A DNA stretch of 64,000 bases, taken from Burkholderia sp. WP9 (lineage in GTDB: Bacteria; Pseudomonadota; Gammaproteobacteria; Burkholderiales; Burkholderiaceae). The stretch's first letter is position 1; every line of letters begins with the position of its first letter. Positions 38,371 through 46,842 of this stretch are shown here, one piece after another. The notes beneath the pieces are model-generated. The model was not told where the DNA came from. It did no database searches and saw only the letters and a program-made list of their open reading frames with translations. Location of the stretch: the NCBI RefSeq assembly GCF_900104795.1, contig NZ_FNTG01000001.1, positions 3,100,001-3,164,000 on the forward strand. Reading direction: 5' to 3'. Position numbers and translations under genes: made by a program.

Positions 38371-39277
38371 TCGCGCAGGCAGGGCAGTTTCGAAAGGTTC
38401 GGCAAGCCAATAGCAGGCCCCGAACGGCTGCTAGCTGGAGAGTTCACAAACCGCTTCGGGTCGAATGCCGAAGTTTGCGAGTTGGGTCTGATGCGCCGAG
38501 CATCGACCGCCCTGTACTTCTGGGTTCGGCCAGAAGCGACGCTCGTTCAACGAAGACGTGCGGCTGAAACTCGACGCGTTTCGGACATTCGATCCACTTG
38601 TCGTCGGCTAGCCGCCAATGCGCCTGTCGGCGCTATCGCCGGCCGATTGCCTCATGATCTTCGAGATTATTACGACGCTTGCGCTGACATCGCTAGTACT
38701 TACCGTGTGAGCTATGTAAGTGACGGGATCTGAGCCTGCTGCAAGATTCAACGGACGACAGAAATGGCTCAGGATATAGCATTCGAAAATTGCTGGAACA
38801 ACACCTGATCGCGTTGTTCCAGCCCGACACCAAATTCGTCTGCCTACTTTCTGACCCAGAGGCTGGGGGTAAGACAACGGCCGCAATCGGATCTTCCGGC
38901 TAGTAGTTTTCACACGCTCAGAATCCCTTGCGCATCCCGGTTTGCTTGCGTTCGTCAGCCAACAGCTGTTCCGCGCTCCACCAATCAACCACCGACAGTT
39001 CAACCAGCGGCATTGCCCCGCATGAACGAAAGGCAGCTGGACAGTTGGAAGCGGACGTTGCGGCCCAAAGGATAATTGACGGCACCGGGTCGTTGTGGGA
39101 CGTCCAACTTCGCGTAAGCCGTCCTTTCTCAACGCCAGCAGTCTCGATTTAATCGACATTCACGACGTGGAACTGACTCTGCAGATACACGATACCAGCC
39201 ACCGCCCAATAAATCCCTTTTCCATTCTGGGGGAAATATCGGATGTGGTTGTTTTTCCCCGGACGTAAGTCAGATAA

Positions 39278-39343
39278 GATTCGTGTATCTTATTGTATTT
39301 CATACATCCAGATTAAGACAGAATACAAGAAGATACACGATTC
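39278..39343. repeat. 22-bp imperfect inverted repeat
   Basis: Arms 39278-39299 and 39322-39343 (GATTCGTGTATCTT... and ...AAGATACACGATTC) match at about 21 of 22 positions across a 22-base AT-rich spacer. It lies in the gap before the right-end gene group. Confidence 0.8.
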
Positions 39344-39478
39344 CGTGATGGGGGCTCCGGACATGCAGACTGCCGATTATAAATAGAATTTAAGAGCAAT
39401 GCATGACGCAACCGGCAATGTTCCCCGACAAGCTAAATTTAAATATTCGCAGCGATTCTCTGCGAACATGTGAAGGCG

Positions 39479-39512
39479 AGGCGGATTAAGTGGTTGCGCA
39501 CTTAATCCGCCT
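39479..39512 (+). repeat. Perfect 14-bp stem-loop upstream of 39535 gene
   Basis: AGGCGGATTAAGTG (39479-39492) and CACTTAATCCGCCT (39499-39512) enclose a 6-base loop, followed by TTCGTCTTTCT. It ends 22 bases before the next ATG, so it may be a terminator for upstream transcription or a regulatory leader hairpin. Confidence 0.85.
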
Positions 39513-39534
39513 TTCGTCTTTCTGGTAATTAATT

Positions 39535-40374
39535 ATGGAAATTCGTGCACTACCCGGCAAGAATAAGATTACGTTTTTTGAAGTGCAGTACTTCGTGAAC
39601 GAAGGCAAGCAAGGAACTGCAAAGAACGTGCTTCTTGTGACGTACTCAACAGAGCCCAGTCGACTCAAGGCAAAGACGCACAAAGCTGTCCAGCATCGCG
39701 TCCGCTTCGATTTGTCCACAGATCGTGAAATTTACCGCAAAGCAAAACGGCACCTCGGTGAAGCGGACGGCGAAGCTGTCAAGCAGCAAATCAAGCGCCT
39801 GAAGAAAGAGGAAAATATCGTTACGTGGTTCGGTATCCGGCAAGCACACTATGTTAAACGACATAAGTATGCAGCTGGCAAGTCGTTTCACAAGCGTCAA
39901 CTAGATCCGAACAATCAGGTCTGGGTTTTCATTAAGCCTGACGGGACGTTTAACGCGGCATTTAATTGGGAAGGCGAAACCATCAGCGTGATAGTGAAGC
40001 CGCATGAAGGTGACCTGTCTGAAAACCAGTCGGTTGGAGTCGGTTACTATACCTCTGCAAGCGCAGATGCAGAACTTCTAGAACGCATGTCTGCATTGAA
40101 AAAGCCGAGACAAGCTGCATCTGAGGACGCAATCGTCACAAGCGAGGTGGAGACTGCTCGAACGGAAAAAGAGCCCGCGAGTCACGAAGACATGAGCGTT
40201 TTCACGGAAACCAAATTGGCTGAACAGCCCATGGCTACGCAAGACCAGAGAACTCGACCGATCGAAGCCAAGCGCGACACAACAACGCCGCGACAACATG
40301 TTGGCTTAGCTGGCGAACGGCTTCGAGGAAGGTCCCAGACGCACTGTATTCCCATCTTCGACAGGACCTTATAA
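39535..40374 (+). CDS. Hypothetical protein, right-end gene group
   Basis: A 279-residue protein, not recognised. Residues 1-165 look folded, with many beta-type segments (ITFFEVQYFVNEG; NVLLVTYSTEPSRL; FIKPDGTFNAAFNWEG) and basic helices (KQQIKRLKKEE). The last 100 residues are low-complexity, Glu/Thr/Arg-rich and probably disordered. The ribosome site is poor and a strong hairpin sits just upstream. The same orientation and spacing as the following small genes suggest one regulated group. Confidence 0.65.
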   Translation: MEIRALPGKNKITFFEVQYFVNEGKQGTAKNVLLVTYSTEPSRLKAKTHKAVQHRVRFDLSTDREIYRKAKRHLGEADGEAVKQQIKRLKKEENIVTWFGIRQAHYVKRHKYAAGKSFHKRQLDPNNQVWVFIKPDGTFNAAFNWEGETISVIVKPHEGDLSENQSVGVGYYTSASADAELLERMSALKKPRQAASEDAIVTSEVETARTEKEPASHEDMSVFTETKLAEQPMATQDQRTRPIEAKRDTTTPRQHVGLAGERLRGRSQTHCIPIFDRTL

Positions 40375-40490
40375 CAAGAGAGTTGGAACCCCAACTACGC
40401 TAACCACATGGCTCGCTGGATAATGATCGTCTAAGATTTAGTTTGGATTCCAATAAAAAATCATTTGATCTCTGCGTGAATGGAATACAT

Positions 40491-40519
40491 CCTCTCCTGC
40501 ACATACACCACAGGAGAGG
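40491..40519 (+). promoter_or_regulatory. Hairpin sequestering the ribosome site of the DUF6641-like gene
   Basis: CCTCTCCTG (40491-40499) pairs perfectly with CAGGAGAGG (40511-40519) across an 11-base loop. The 3' arm is the Shine-Dalgarno of the gene starting at 40523. Pairing would block initiation. Confidence 0.85.
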
Positions 40520-40522
40520 TAC

Positions 40523-40966
40523 ATGAGCACTCTGAACAATCTGAAGCTGGTCACAGCGAAACGTCCCGGTGCTTTGCCGCAAATCGTGCAGCGCCGTAAT
40601 CGTTTGATCGCGAAAATCTGGGAGCAGACGGAACTCGCGAAAGCACAGCAGGAAGGAAAAACGTTTCAACCGACCCGTTTCCGCTCGGTCAAGGATGCAG
40701 AAACCGGCGAACGCCGTAACATGGAGGTACAGAAGCGCGTTCGTGCATGGTGGTTCACCGCTGAAAACGGCAAGCTCTGCCTGCAAGTCCGCTATGGTGC
40801 GAAGGTACTGGAACTGGCGAAGGGAAAAACTGGTATTGAAGTCGGTGCAACCGACAATTTGATTCCGACGCTCGACGCATTGAAGGCTGCCGTTGCCGCA
40901 GGTGAATTGGACGCAGTGCTTGAGGCCGTTAGCGCAACGATGCGATCGGGTTTCGCAGCAAACTGA
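40523..40966 (+). CDS. DUF6641 family protein
   Basis: A 147-residue protein similar, from memory, to the DUF6641 family of Burkholderiales elements: start MSTLNNLKLVTAKRPG, then VQRRNRLIAKIWEQTELAK, TGERRNMEVQKRVRAWWF and VRYGAKVLELAKGK. Function unknown. The ribosome site CAGGAGAGG is strong but lies in a perfect stem-loop. It is followed by a 55-residue gene with the same kind of hairpin. Confidence 0.75.
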   Translation: MSTLNNLKLVTAKRPGALPQIVQRRNRLIAKIWEQTELAKAQQEGKTFQPTRFRSVKDAETGERRNMEVQKRVRAWWFTAENGKLCLQVRYGAKVLELAKGKTGIEVGATDNLIPTLDALKAAVAAGELDAVLEAVSATMRSGFAAN

Positions 40967-40974
40967 CCAGACAC

Positions 40975-41015
40975 GCTACCTCCTCGCGTTGATAAATATC
41001 CGCAAAGGAGGTAGC
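40975..41015 (+). promoter_or_regulatory. Hairpin sequestering the ribosome site of the 55-residue gene
   Basis: GCTACCTCCT (40975-40984) pairs perfectly with AGGAGGTAGC (41006-41015) across a 21-base loop. The 3' arm holds the consensus AGGAGG for the ATG at 41020. The 5' arm begins 9 bases after the preceding stop, so ribosomes finishing that gene could melt or leave the stem. Confidence 0.85.
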
Positions 41016-41019
41016 AATC

Positions 41020-41187
41020 ATGCGATACATCGAAATCATTGGCGAAGTTGATCTGCAGACACAGCAGGTCGATGCGCAAAAGAAAGCCGCTAAGCGTGCA
41101 ACCCGAGCAGCAAAGTCGGCAGCCCTGCGTCTGAAACTCCAGAAGACGCAGCAGCAACTGGCGAAAATCAACTCTAAGCCAATCTAA
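41020..41187 (+). CDS. Small basic protein, 55 residues
   Basis: A short gene with start MRYIEIIGEVDLQTQQVDAQ followed by a Lys/Arg/Ala/Gln-rich helix (residues 20-50) and TAA stop. A perfect AGGAGG lies 8 bases before the ATG. Its charge pattern suggests an amphipathic nucleic-acid-binding or coiled-coil peptide. It follows the DUF6641-like gene by 53 bases and probably shares its transcript. Confidence 0.75.
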   Translation: MRYIEIIGEVDLQTQQVDAQKKAAKRATRAAKSAALRLKLQKTQQQLAKINSKPI

Positions 41188-41197
41188 TGCAATCGGG

Positions 41198-41231
41198 CCC
41201 CTGTCATCCTTTGGTTCGTCAACGACAGGGG
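41198..41231. repeat. 8-bp inverted repeat after the 55-residue gene
   Basis: CCCCTGTC (41198-41205) and GACAGGGG (41224-41231) have an 18-base spacer. It is the last of a run of hairpins between the right-end genes; a T-run is found only about 25 bases later, so terminator function is uncertain. Confidence 0.6.
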
Positions 41232-41327
41232 TGACGCGTACACTGACAACAACTTTTTCGCCTCGTTTCCCTGTTTACTCTGTACACAACCTCGCAGAAC
41301 GAACAGCAGGGGGACGCCCTTCCATTC

Positions 41328-42314
41328 TCAGCCGAGCTTTTGAGCTAGCTCCCTTGCAGACACATGGTAATAGCGCTTTAACATTTGCACATTGGAATGC
41401 CCGGTTACGGATGCGAGTTCGATAACGTTCGGCAGCCTCTTCGCTAGGTTCGTTGTTGCCATATGCCGCAGATCGTGGAAATGAAAGTCTTCGATACCGG
41501 CGCGTCTGCAGGCTCGCGGCCATGCACACAAAACGACGTTCTGACTGATGGGGATAACACGCTCCTCAACACGCTCAAGGCGGTCCAAAATTGCGATCGC
41601 AGCAGTACTCAACGGCACGTGCCGGTCCTTTCCGTTCTTTGTCATAGGCAGATATGCAATTCGGTCCTCAAGGTCAACGTGCTTCCACAGCAGAGACAAC
41701 AATTCCCCCTGACGCATCGCGGTTTCGAGCGCGAGTTTAATTAGTGGTACCAACCATTTGCTGCGCAAATCGTGCCGTTCAGCATTTAGTTCATGCATCA
41801 GGCGATCGATCTCAGTTGGTTTCAATATGCGGCTTCTACCGGGCGGCAATCGCGGTCTTTTCACAAGCTTTGCCGGATTGGTCATACTGAGGCCCCATTC
41901 ACGTTGCGCGTGCGTGATAACAGCGCTAATCGTTGCAAGCTCTCGACATACGCTCGAATTCGATGCGCCCTTTAGACGCTGATCTCGATAGTCAGCAAGC
42001 ACGCTGGTCGTGAGGTTGCGCATACTGTACTCAGCGATTTTCTGCCGCATCATTTTGCCGATACGATATTCCTCGCTGCGGCGACTGTGCTTTGACGGCG
42101 TAACCGACTCTCTATATCGCTCTAACAGTTTGCCGAACGTTATGTCGGTTGTGCTGGCCGGATCGACCCACGTTCCGTCATCCATTGCAGTTTCGACAGA
42201 ACGTGCCCAAACTTGCCCTTCCGCTTTCGTTGCAAACGATTTGTACTGGGTAGGAAATCCCTTACGGACTACCTTCACTTGCCAACGGCCATTGCGTTGA
42301 CTGAATGTGGCCAT
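41328..42314 (-). CDS. Island tyrosine integrase
   Basis: A 328-residue phage-type integrase. The N-terminal part MATFSQRNGRWQVKVVRKGF resembles an arm-binding domain, followed by a SAM-like core-binding domain and a catalytic domain with Arg in ETAMRQGELLSL, His-x-x-Arg in HDLRHMATT, His in VTGHSN and Tyr in KRYYHVS. CGGGAG precedes ATG 42314. It is adjacent to the right attachment repeat; a 19-bp arm-like repeat lies 15 bases upstream of the start and may also tie expression to integrase binding. It most likely catalyses island integration into the ferredoxin gene. Confidence 0.94.
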   Translation of the reverse strand: MATFSQRNGRWQVKVVRKGFPTQYKSFATKAEGQVWARSVETAMDDGTWVDPASTTDITFGKLLERYRESVTPSKHSRRSEEYRIGKMMRQKIAEYSMRNLTTSVLADYRDQRLKGASNSSVCRELATISAVITHAQREWGLSMTNPAKLVKRPRLPPGRSRILKPTEIDRLMHELNAERHDLRSKWLVPLIKLALETAMRQGELLSLLWKHVDLEDRIAYLPMTKNGKDRHVPLSTAAIAILDRLERVEERVIPISQNVVLCAWPRACRRAGIEDFHFHDLRHMATTNLAKRLPNVIELASVTGHSNVQMLKRYYHVSARELAQKLG

Positions 42315-42328
42315 GTTTTGCTCCCGAT

Positions 42329-42347
42329 GTTGCATAGGTGTTGCAAA
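42329..42347 (+). repeat. 19-bp integrase arm-type repeat, right
   Basis: Identical to 23251-23269 (GTTGCATAGGTGTTGCAAA). It lies 73 bases inside the right attachment repeat, immediately upstream of the integrase gene. Confidence 0.75.
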
Positions 42348-42420
42348 ACATGATTTCGGCGCAATCGAAAATGCTGGCAAGCCTTGAGCTACGGTCAATT
42401 GATAATATGACCCTAATTTT

Positions 42421-42458
42421 CAATTGATGCACTCGTCGGTAATCATCAAGGCCATACT
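42421..42458 (+). repeat. Island attachment repeat, right end (38 bp)
   Basis: Exact copy of 23113-23150. The DNA to its right (GAGAGAAG on the minus strand just before a would-be ATG) is the original leader of the ferredoxin gene, now cut off from it. Confidence 0.95.
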
Positions 42459-42518
42459 TCTCTCACTTCACGCTGGCCGCAGCCAGCTTTGATCCGTCAA
42501 ACCGACAGTTTACGCCGG

Positions 42519-43034
42519 TTACGGTTGCCCCGCCGAAGCGCCGTTGGCCGGGTCCAGCGCGGCGACCTTTTCCTTCAGCCATTGCTCGACCGACGGGAAC
42601 ACGAATTTGCTGACATCGCCGCCCAGTTGGGCAATTTCGCGCACGATCGTGCCCGAAATGAACTGGTATTGATCGGACGGCGTCATGAACATGGTTTCGA
42701 CATCAGGCAGCAAATAGCGATTCATGCCGGCCATCTGGAACTCATATTCGAAGTCCGACACGGCCCGCAAGCCACGCACGATCACCCGCGCGTTATTGCT
42801 GCGCACGAAATCCTTCAATAGCCCCTTGAAACTCATTACCTGAACGTTCGGGTAGTGCCCGAGCACTTCGTGAGCAATGTCGAGGCGCTCTTCGAGCGTA
42901 AAAAATGGCTTTTTGTTACGGCTGTCGGCGACGCCGACCACCAGCGTGTCGAAAATGCTCGACGCGCGCCGAACGAGGTCTTCGTGACCGCGCGTCAGCG
43001 GATCGAACGTGCCCGGGTACACGGCGACTACCAT
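42519..43034 (-). CDS. coaD: Phosphopantetheine adenylyltransferase
   Basis: Fourth step of coenzyme A synthesis. The nucleotidyl-transferase motif [14 protein letters not shown] starts at residue 4, and the conserved [12 protein letters not shown] and SGTIVREIA follow. It is 171 residues long. The frame is open upstream, but ATG 43034 gives the family start. It is followed on the same strand by the displaced ferredoxin leader and the island. Confidence 0.96.
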   Translation of the reverse strand: MVVAVYPGTFDPLTRGHEDLVRRASSIFDTLVVGVADSRNKKPFFTLEERLDIAHEVLGHYPNVQVMSFKGLLKDFVRSNNARVIVRGLRAVSDFEYEFQMAGMNRYLLPDVETMFMTPSDQYQFISGTIVREIAQLGGDVSKFVFPSVEQWLKEKVAALDPANGASAGQP

Positions 43035-43145
43035 GAGACTTCTCCTCTCTTCAGACAAAGGGCACGTCAAAGCGTCCACGCGACGCATTTGGCAGCGACC
43101 GCGCACGTGACGGCAGACCGCCCGGCGCTTGTTTTGGAACGCGCA

Positions 43146-43760
43146 TTATTCCTTATTTTCGCGCTGCAGCAAATGAAAGTGGACAGCGCCCGCTTTCCCT
43201 TGCCGCACGATTTCCCACCCGGCGAGCGTCTCGTTTCCCTCTACTTCGAGCGCCTCGCCGGCTTCCACGTAAAGAAATCCGTCTGCACTGACGAGCGGCA
43301 CCGCGAGTGCGAGCGCCTTGCCGAGCAGATCTTCGCCGAACGGCGGGTCGAGAAACACCACGTCGAATGAACCGGGCGCGAGACTCGCGGCAAGACGCAA
43401 ACCGTCGGCTTCAGCAATTTCGATCGTGCGCGCCGACAGGCGTTCCTGATTAGCGCGCAACTGGCTGGCGGCCCGCGCATTGCGCTCCACCATCAACACC
43501 CGGGCGGCGCCGCGCGACGCGGCCTCGAAGCCCAGCGCGCCGCTGCCAGCGAACAGATCGAGGCAGCGCTGGCCGTCCAGATTCTGGCCCAGCCAGTTGA
43601 ACAGCGTCTCGCGCACGCGGTCGGGCGTGGGGCGCAGGCCGTCGAGATCGAGCACGGGCAAAGGCGTGCGCTTCCAGTCACCGCCGATGATACGGATGGC
43701 GTGCGGCTTGCCGCCTTTGGACGAAGCGCCATGGGCGCGTGAAGGTGCAGAACGGGGCAT
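43146..43760 (-). CDS. rsmD: 16S rRNA (guanine966-N2)-methyltransferase
   Basis: A 204-residue Rossmann methyltransferase. SAM motif LDLFAGSGALGFEAASR and catalytic motif VVFLDPPF are present, preceded by the family start IRIIGGDWKRTPLPV and RPTPDRVRETLFNWL. It lies upstream of coaD on the same strand and divergent from ftsY. Confidence 0.95.
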   Translation of the reverse strand: MPRSAPSRAHGASSKGGKPHAIRIIGGDWKRTPLPVLDLDGLRPTPDRVRETLFNWLGQNLDGQRCLDLFAGSGALGFEAASRGAARVLMVERNARAASQLRANQERLSARTIEIAEADGLRLAASLAPGSFDVVFLDPPFGEDLLGKALALAVPLVSADGFLYVEAGEALEVEGNETLAGWEIVRQGKAGAVHFHLLQRENKE

Positions 43761-44001
43761 GCAGTTTCGATTACGTTTTGAAAGCGCCCGCAACGTCGAT
43801 ACGTGAGGGCCGGAGCGCCAACGTTACCACAGCGACGCTGCGCGTCCAGCCTGGCCGTTCGGCCGATACGACGGGCAGCGGCGCGCCTGATAAAATATGC
43901 GGCTTCCAGCGCCTTGCATCCCGCATCGCAACGCTGCCTGCCGCTCCCGCCGGTCTCATGCCGGCTGCGCGCATCGGCGCGCGCTCTCACCACGCCAGAT
44001 C

Positions 44002-45168
44002 ATGTTCAGCTTTTTCAAACGATTCAAGGGTTCGAAAGAGTCCGATAACGCGCCAGAAGAGTCGCAATCCGCGCCAGAAGCCCCGGCGCCCGAAGCCGCC
44101 GTGCAGGCGCCTGCGCCGGTCGCGCCGGCCACCCCGCGTCCGGCGGCGGCTCCGGCTCGCGTCGAGGCGCCTGCTGCGGCCGCTCCGGCGGCAATCGAGC
44201 CCGAGCCGGAAGATTCCGCGCCCGAAACCGTCGAAATCGTTCCGCCTCCGCTGCAGGACGCAGGCGCGAAGCGCTCATGGCTGACACGCCTGAAGACTGG
44301 TTTGTCGAAAACGAGTTCGAGCCTGACCGGCATCTTTGTCGGCACGAAGATCGACGAGGATCTGTACGAAGAGCTCGAAACCGCGCTGCTGATGTCGGAC
44401 GCGGGCGTCGACGCCACCGAATTCCTGCTCGAAGCGCTGCGCGAAAAAGTGCGCGCCGAGCGCCTCACCGAACCGCAGCAGGTCAAGGCGGCGCTGCGCA
44501 CACTGCTGGTCGACCTGCTCAAGCCGCTTGAAAAATCGCTTATGCTCGGCCGCGCGCAGCCGCTCGTCATGATGATCGCGGGCGTCAACGGCGCGGGCAA
44601 AACCACCAGCATCGGCAAGCTCGCCAAACATCTGCAAAGCTTCGATCAGTCGGTGCTGCTGGCTGCGGGCGACACGTTCCGCGCCGCCGCGCGCGAGCAA
44701 CTGGCCATCTGGGGCCAGCGCAACAACGTGACCGTGGTGTCGCAGGAGAGCGGCGATCCGGCCGCCGTGATCTTCGACGCGGTCGGCGCCGCGCGTGCGC
44801 GCAAGATCGACGTGATGATGGCGGACACGGCCGGTCGGCTGCCGACCCAGTTGCATCTCATGGAAGAATTGCGCAAGGTGAAACGCGTGATCGGCAAGGC
44901 ACAAGACGGCGCGCCGCACGAGGTACTGCTGGTGATCGACGCCAACACCGGCCAGAACGCACTCACGCAAGTGAAAGCTTTCGACGATGCGCTCGGCCTC
45001 ACCGGCCTGATCGTCACCAAGCTCGACGGCACGGCGAAAGGCGGCATTCTGGCCGCGATCGCCCGGCAGCGTCCGATTCCGGTGTACTTCATCGGCGTTG
45101 GCGAAAAGGTCGAGGACTTGCAGCCGTTCAGCGCGGAAGAGTTTTCCGACGCGTTGCTGGGTGGCTAA
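44002..45168 (+). CDS. ftsY: Signal recognition particle receptor FtsY
   Basis: SRP receptor GTPase that docks ribosomes at SecYEG. An acidic Ala/Pro/Glu-rich A domain (about residues 10-95) is followed by the NG domain with P-loop [20 protein letters not shown] and TKLDGTAKGG motifs. It is 388 residues long. ATG 44002 begins MFSFFKRFKGSKES, a typical basic membrane-binding start; the upstream open frame is not conserved. Confidence 0.96.
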   Translation: MFSFFKRFKGSKESDNAPEESQSAPEAPAPEAAVQAPAPVAPATPRPAAAPARVEAPAAAAPAAIEPEPEDSAPETVEIVPPPLQDAGAKRSWLTRLKTGLSKTSSSLTGIFVGTKIDEDLYEELETALLMSDAGVDATEFLLEALREKVRAERLTEPQQVKAALRTLLVDLLKPLEKSLMLGRAQPLVMMIAGVNGAGKTTSIGKLAKHLQSFDQSVLLAAGDTFRAAAREQLAIWGQRNNVTVVSQESGDPAAVIFDAVGAARARKIDVMMADTAGRLPTQLHLMEELRKVKRVIGKAQDGAPHEVLLVIDANTGQNALTQVKAFDDALGLTGLIVTKLDGTAKGGILAAIARQRPIPVYFIGVGEKVEDLQPFSAEEFSDALLGG

Positions 45169-45220
45169 CGCTACAGCGCTTAGAGCGACTGCGACTGCAG
45201 CGACGGCCGAAACAGCAAAG

Positions 45221-45247
45221 AAGGGCACTCCGCGGAGTGCCCTTTTT
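45221..45247. terminator. Terminator after ftsY
   Basis: The perfect 24-base palindrome 45221-45244 (AAGGGCACTCCG centre CGGAGTGCCCTT) runs into six T. It lies between ftsY and the convergent maiA gene. Confidence 0.92.
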
Positions 45248-45293
45248 TACCCCGCCGCCCCGATCAGACCGGAGCAAGCCGGATCGTGCAGGC

Positions 45294-45938
45294 TTACTCG
45301 GTGTCGGGCTGCACGCCTGGCGCCGCGCGGGCAAACGCATCAAGTTGCATTGCGTAGTCGTAGATGCGCTGGATCGTCGGAAACTTCGCGGTGTCGACCT
45401 TGAAGCGTTGCGCGTTGAACACCTGCGGAATCAGGCAGGTATCGGCGATCGTGGGCGTATCGCCAAAACACAGCTTGCCGGTACGCGAGTCGCCCGCGAC
45501 GTGTGCTTCGAACGTCGCGAAACCTGCTTCCACCCAATGCCGGTACCACGCGTCCTTGGCATCGTCGTCGACACACAAGGTGTGCTTCAGATACTTCAGC
45601 ACGCGCAGATTGTTCAGCGGATGAATCTCGCACGCCACCTGCAGTGCCAGCGCACGCACATACGCGCGATCGGCCGGCGCCACGGGCAGCAGAGGCGGCT
45701 CAGGGTGCGTCTCTTCCAGATACTCGATGATCGCGAGCGACTGCGGCATCACGTCGTTGCCGTCGACGAAGGTCGGCACGATGCCGTCCACATTCACTTT
45801 CCGGTATTCGGGCTTCAACTGCTCGCCGCCGTCGCGCACGAGGTGGACCGGCACGTAGTCATACGGCAGATTCTTCACGTTCAGCGCAATACGCACGCGA
45901 TAGGACGCCGAACTACGGAAATAGCTGTAGAGCTTCAT
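45294..45938 (-). CDS. maiA: Maleylacetoacetate isomerase
   Basis: Zeta-class glutathione transferase isomerising maleylacetoacetate to fumarylacetoacetate in tyrosine/homogentisate breakdown. The N-terminal thioredoxin-like motif YSYFRSSASYRVRIALN contains the SSxSxRVR active-site signature. It is 214 residues long. It lies 25 bases downstream of a fumarylacetoacetase-family gene on the same strand, matching consecutive steps or a related ring-cleavage pathway. Confidence 0.93.
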   Translation of the reverse strand: MKLYSYFRSSASYRVRIALNVKNLPYDYVPVHLVRDGGEQLKPEYRKVNVDGIVPTFVDGNDVMPQSLAIIEYLEETHPEPPLLPVAPADRAYVRALALQVACEIHPLNNLRVLKYLKHTLCVDDDAKDAWYRHWVEAGFATFEAHVAGDSRTGKLCFGDTPTIADTCLIPQVFNAQRFKVDTAKFPTIQRIYDYAMQLDAFARAAPGVQPDTE

Positions 45939-45963
45939 GTTGTCTGTCTCCCCCAACCGGCCG

Positions 45964-46662
45964 TCAGACGACGCGCACGCTGAGCTCGCCGAGCCCGTCC
46001 ACGCCGCCCTTCATCAGATCGCCCGGCACCACCGCGCCGACGCCTTCCGGCGTGCCGGTGAAAATCAGATCACCGGGTTGCAATTCGAACAGCGTCGACA
46101 GATAAGCGACCGTCTCGGCCACCGACCAGATCAGTTGCGACACGTCCGAGCTTTGCTTTTCCTCGCCGTTGACCGACAACCAGATCGCGCCCTTGCCGAC
46201 ATGGCCGACCGTGGCCGCCGGATGGATCGGGCCGAGCGGCGCCGAGTGATCGAAGCCCTTCGCGGTGTCCCACGGACGGCCGAGCTTTTTCGCTTCCGCC
46301 TGCAGATCGCGACGCGTCATGTCCAGACCGAGCGCGTAGCCGTAGACGTGGTCGAGCGCGGTTTCGGCCGGAATGTTCTTGCCGCCCTTGCCGATCGCCG
46401 CCACCATTTCCATTTCGAAATGGACGTTTTTCGACTGCGACGGATAAGGAAACTCCCCGGTGGCGCCAGGCGCGACGTACAGCACGGCGTCAGCCGGCTT
46501 GGTGAAGAAGAACGGCGGTTCGCGATCAGGATCGTGTCCCATCTCCCGCGCATGTGCCTCGTAATTGCGGCCCACGCAGTAGATGCGACGCACCGCGAAT
46601 TGCTCGCTGGATCCCACCACCGGCACCGCGACCACCGGTGCGGGTGCAAACACGTAACTCAT
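45964..46662 (-). CDS. Fumarylacetoacetate hydrolase family protein
   Basis: A 232-residue FAH-fold hydrolase. The family blocks [52 protein letters not shown] and [11 protein letters not shown] supply the metal ligands (E-x-E and D). It could be fumarylpyruvate or acylpyruvate hydrolase rather than the large eukaryote-like fumarylacetoacetase. Pairing with maiA supports a gentisate or homogentisate type pathway. The start at 46662 matches the domain; the longer upstream open frame is antisense to ybiB. Confidence 0.92.
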   Translation of the reverse strand: MSYVFAPAPVVAVPVVGSSEQFAVRRIYCVGRNYEAHAREMGHDPDREPPFFFTKPADAVLYVAPGATGEFPYPSQSKNVHFEMEMVAAIGKGGKNIPAETALDHVYGYALGLDMTRRDLQAEAKKLGRPWDTAKGFDHSAPLGPIHPAATVGHVGKGAIWLSVNGEEKQSSDVSQLIWSVAETVAYLSTLFELQPGDLIFTGTPEGVGAVVPGDLMKGGVDGLGELSVRVV

Positions 46663-46842
46663 CCCGTTCTCCGTTCGTTGATGTATGCCGCCAGCGCGGC
46701 AATAAAACATCGAGTGTAACGCGCGGCAAAGCGCCGCGCGCAGCAGTTCGGCGTGAACCGGCAAGGCCCGAACCGCGGACGCGCTGCCTCGCCGGATCGC
46801 CATAGATGCGATACTCACACTGAATAGCGTCTCTTGAATACC

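Larger units (their letters stand above)
38371..39534. other. Non-coding island region with structured right part
   Basis: 1.16 kb without a supported gene; frames at 38482-38733 and 38608-39159 look like chance. The left two thirds are GC-moderate and look like decayed sequence. The right third is AT-rich and carries the inverted repeats at 39278-39343 and 39479-39512. Confidence 0.55.

Noticed and set aside
38608..39159. 183-codon minus-strand frame
   Set aside because: Cys/Arg/Trp-rich, no ribosome site or family resemblance; looks like chance in decayed sequence.
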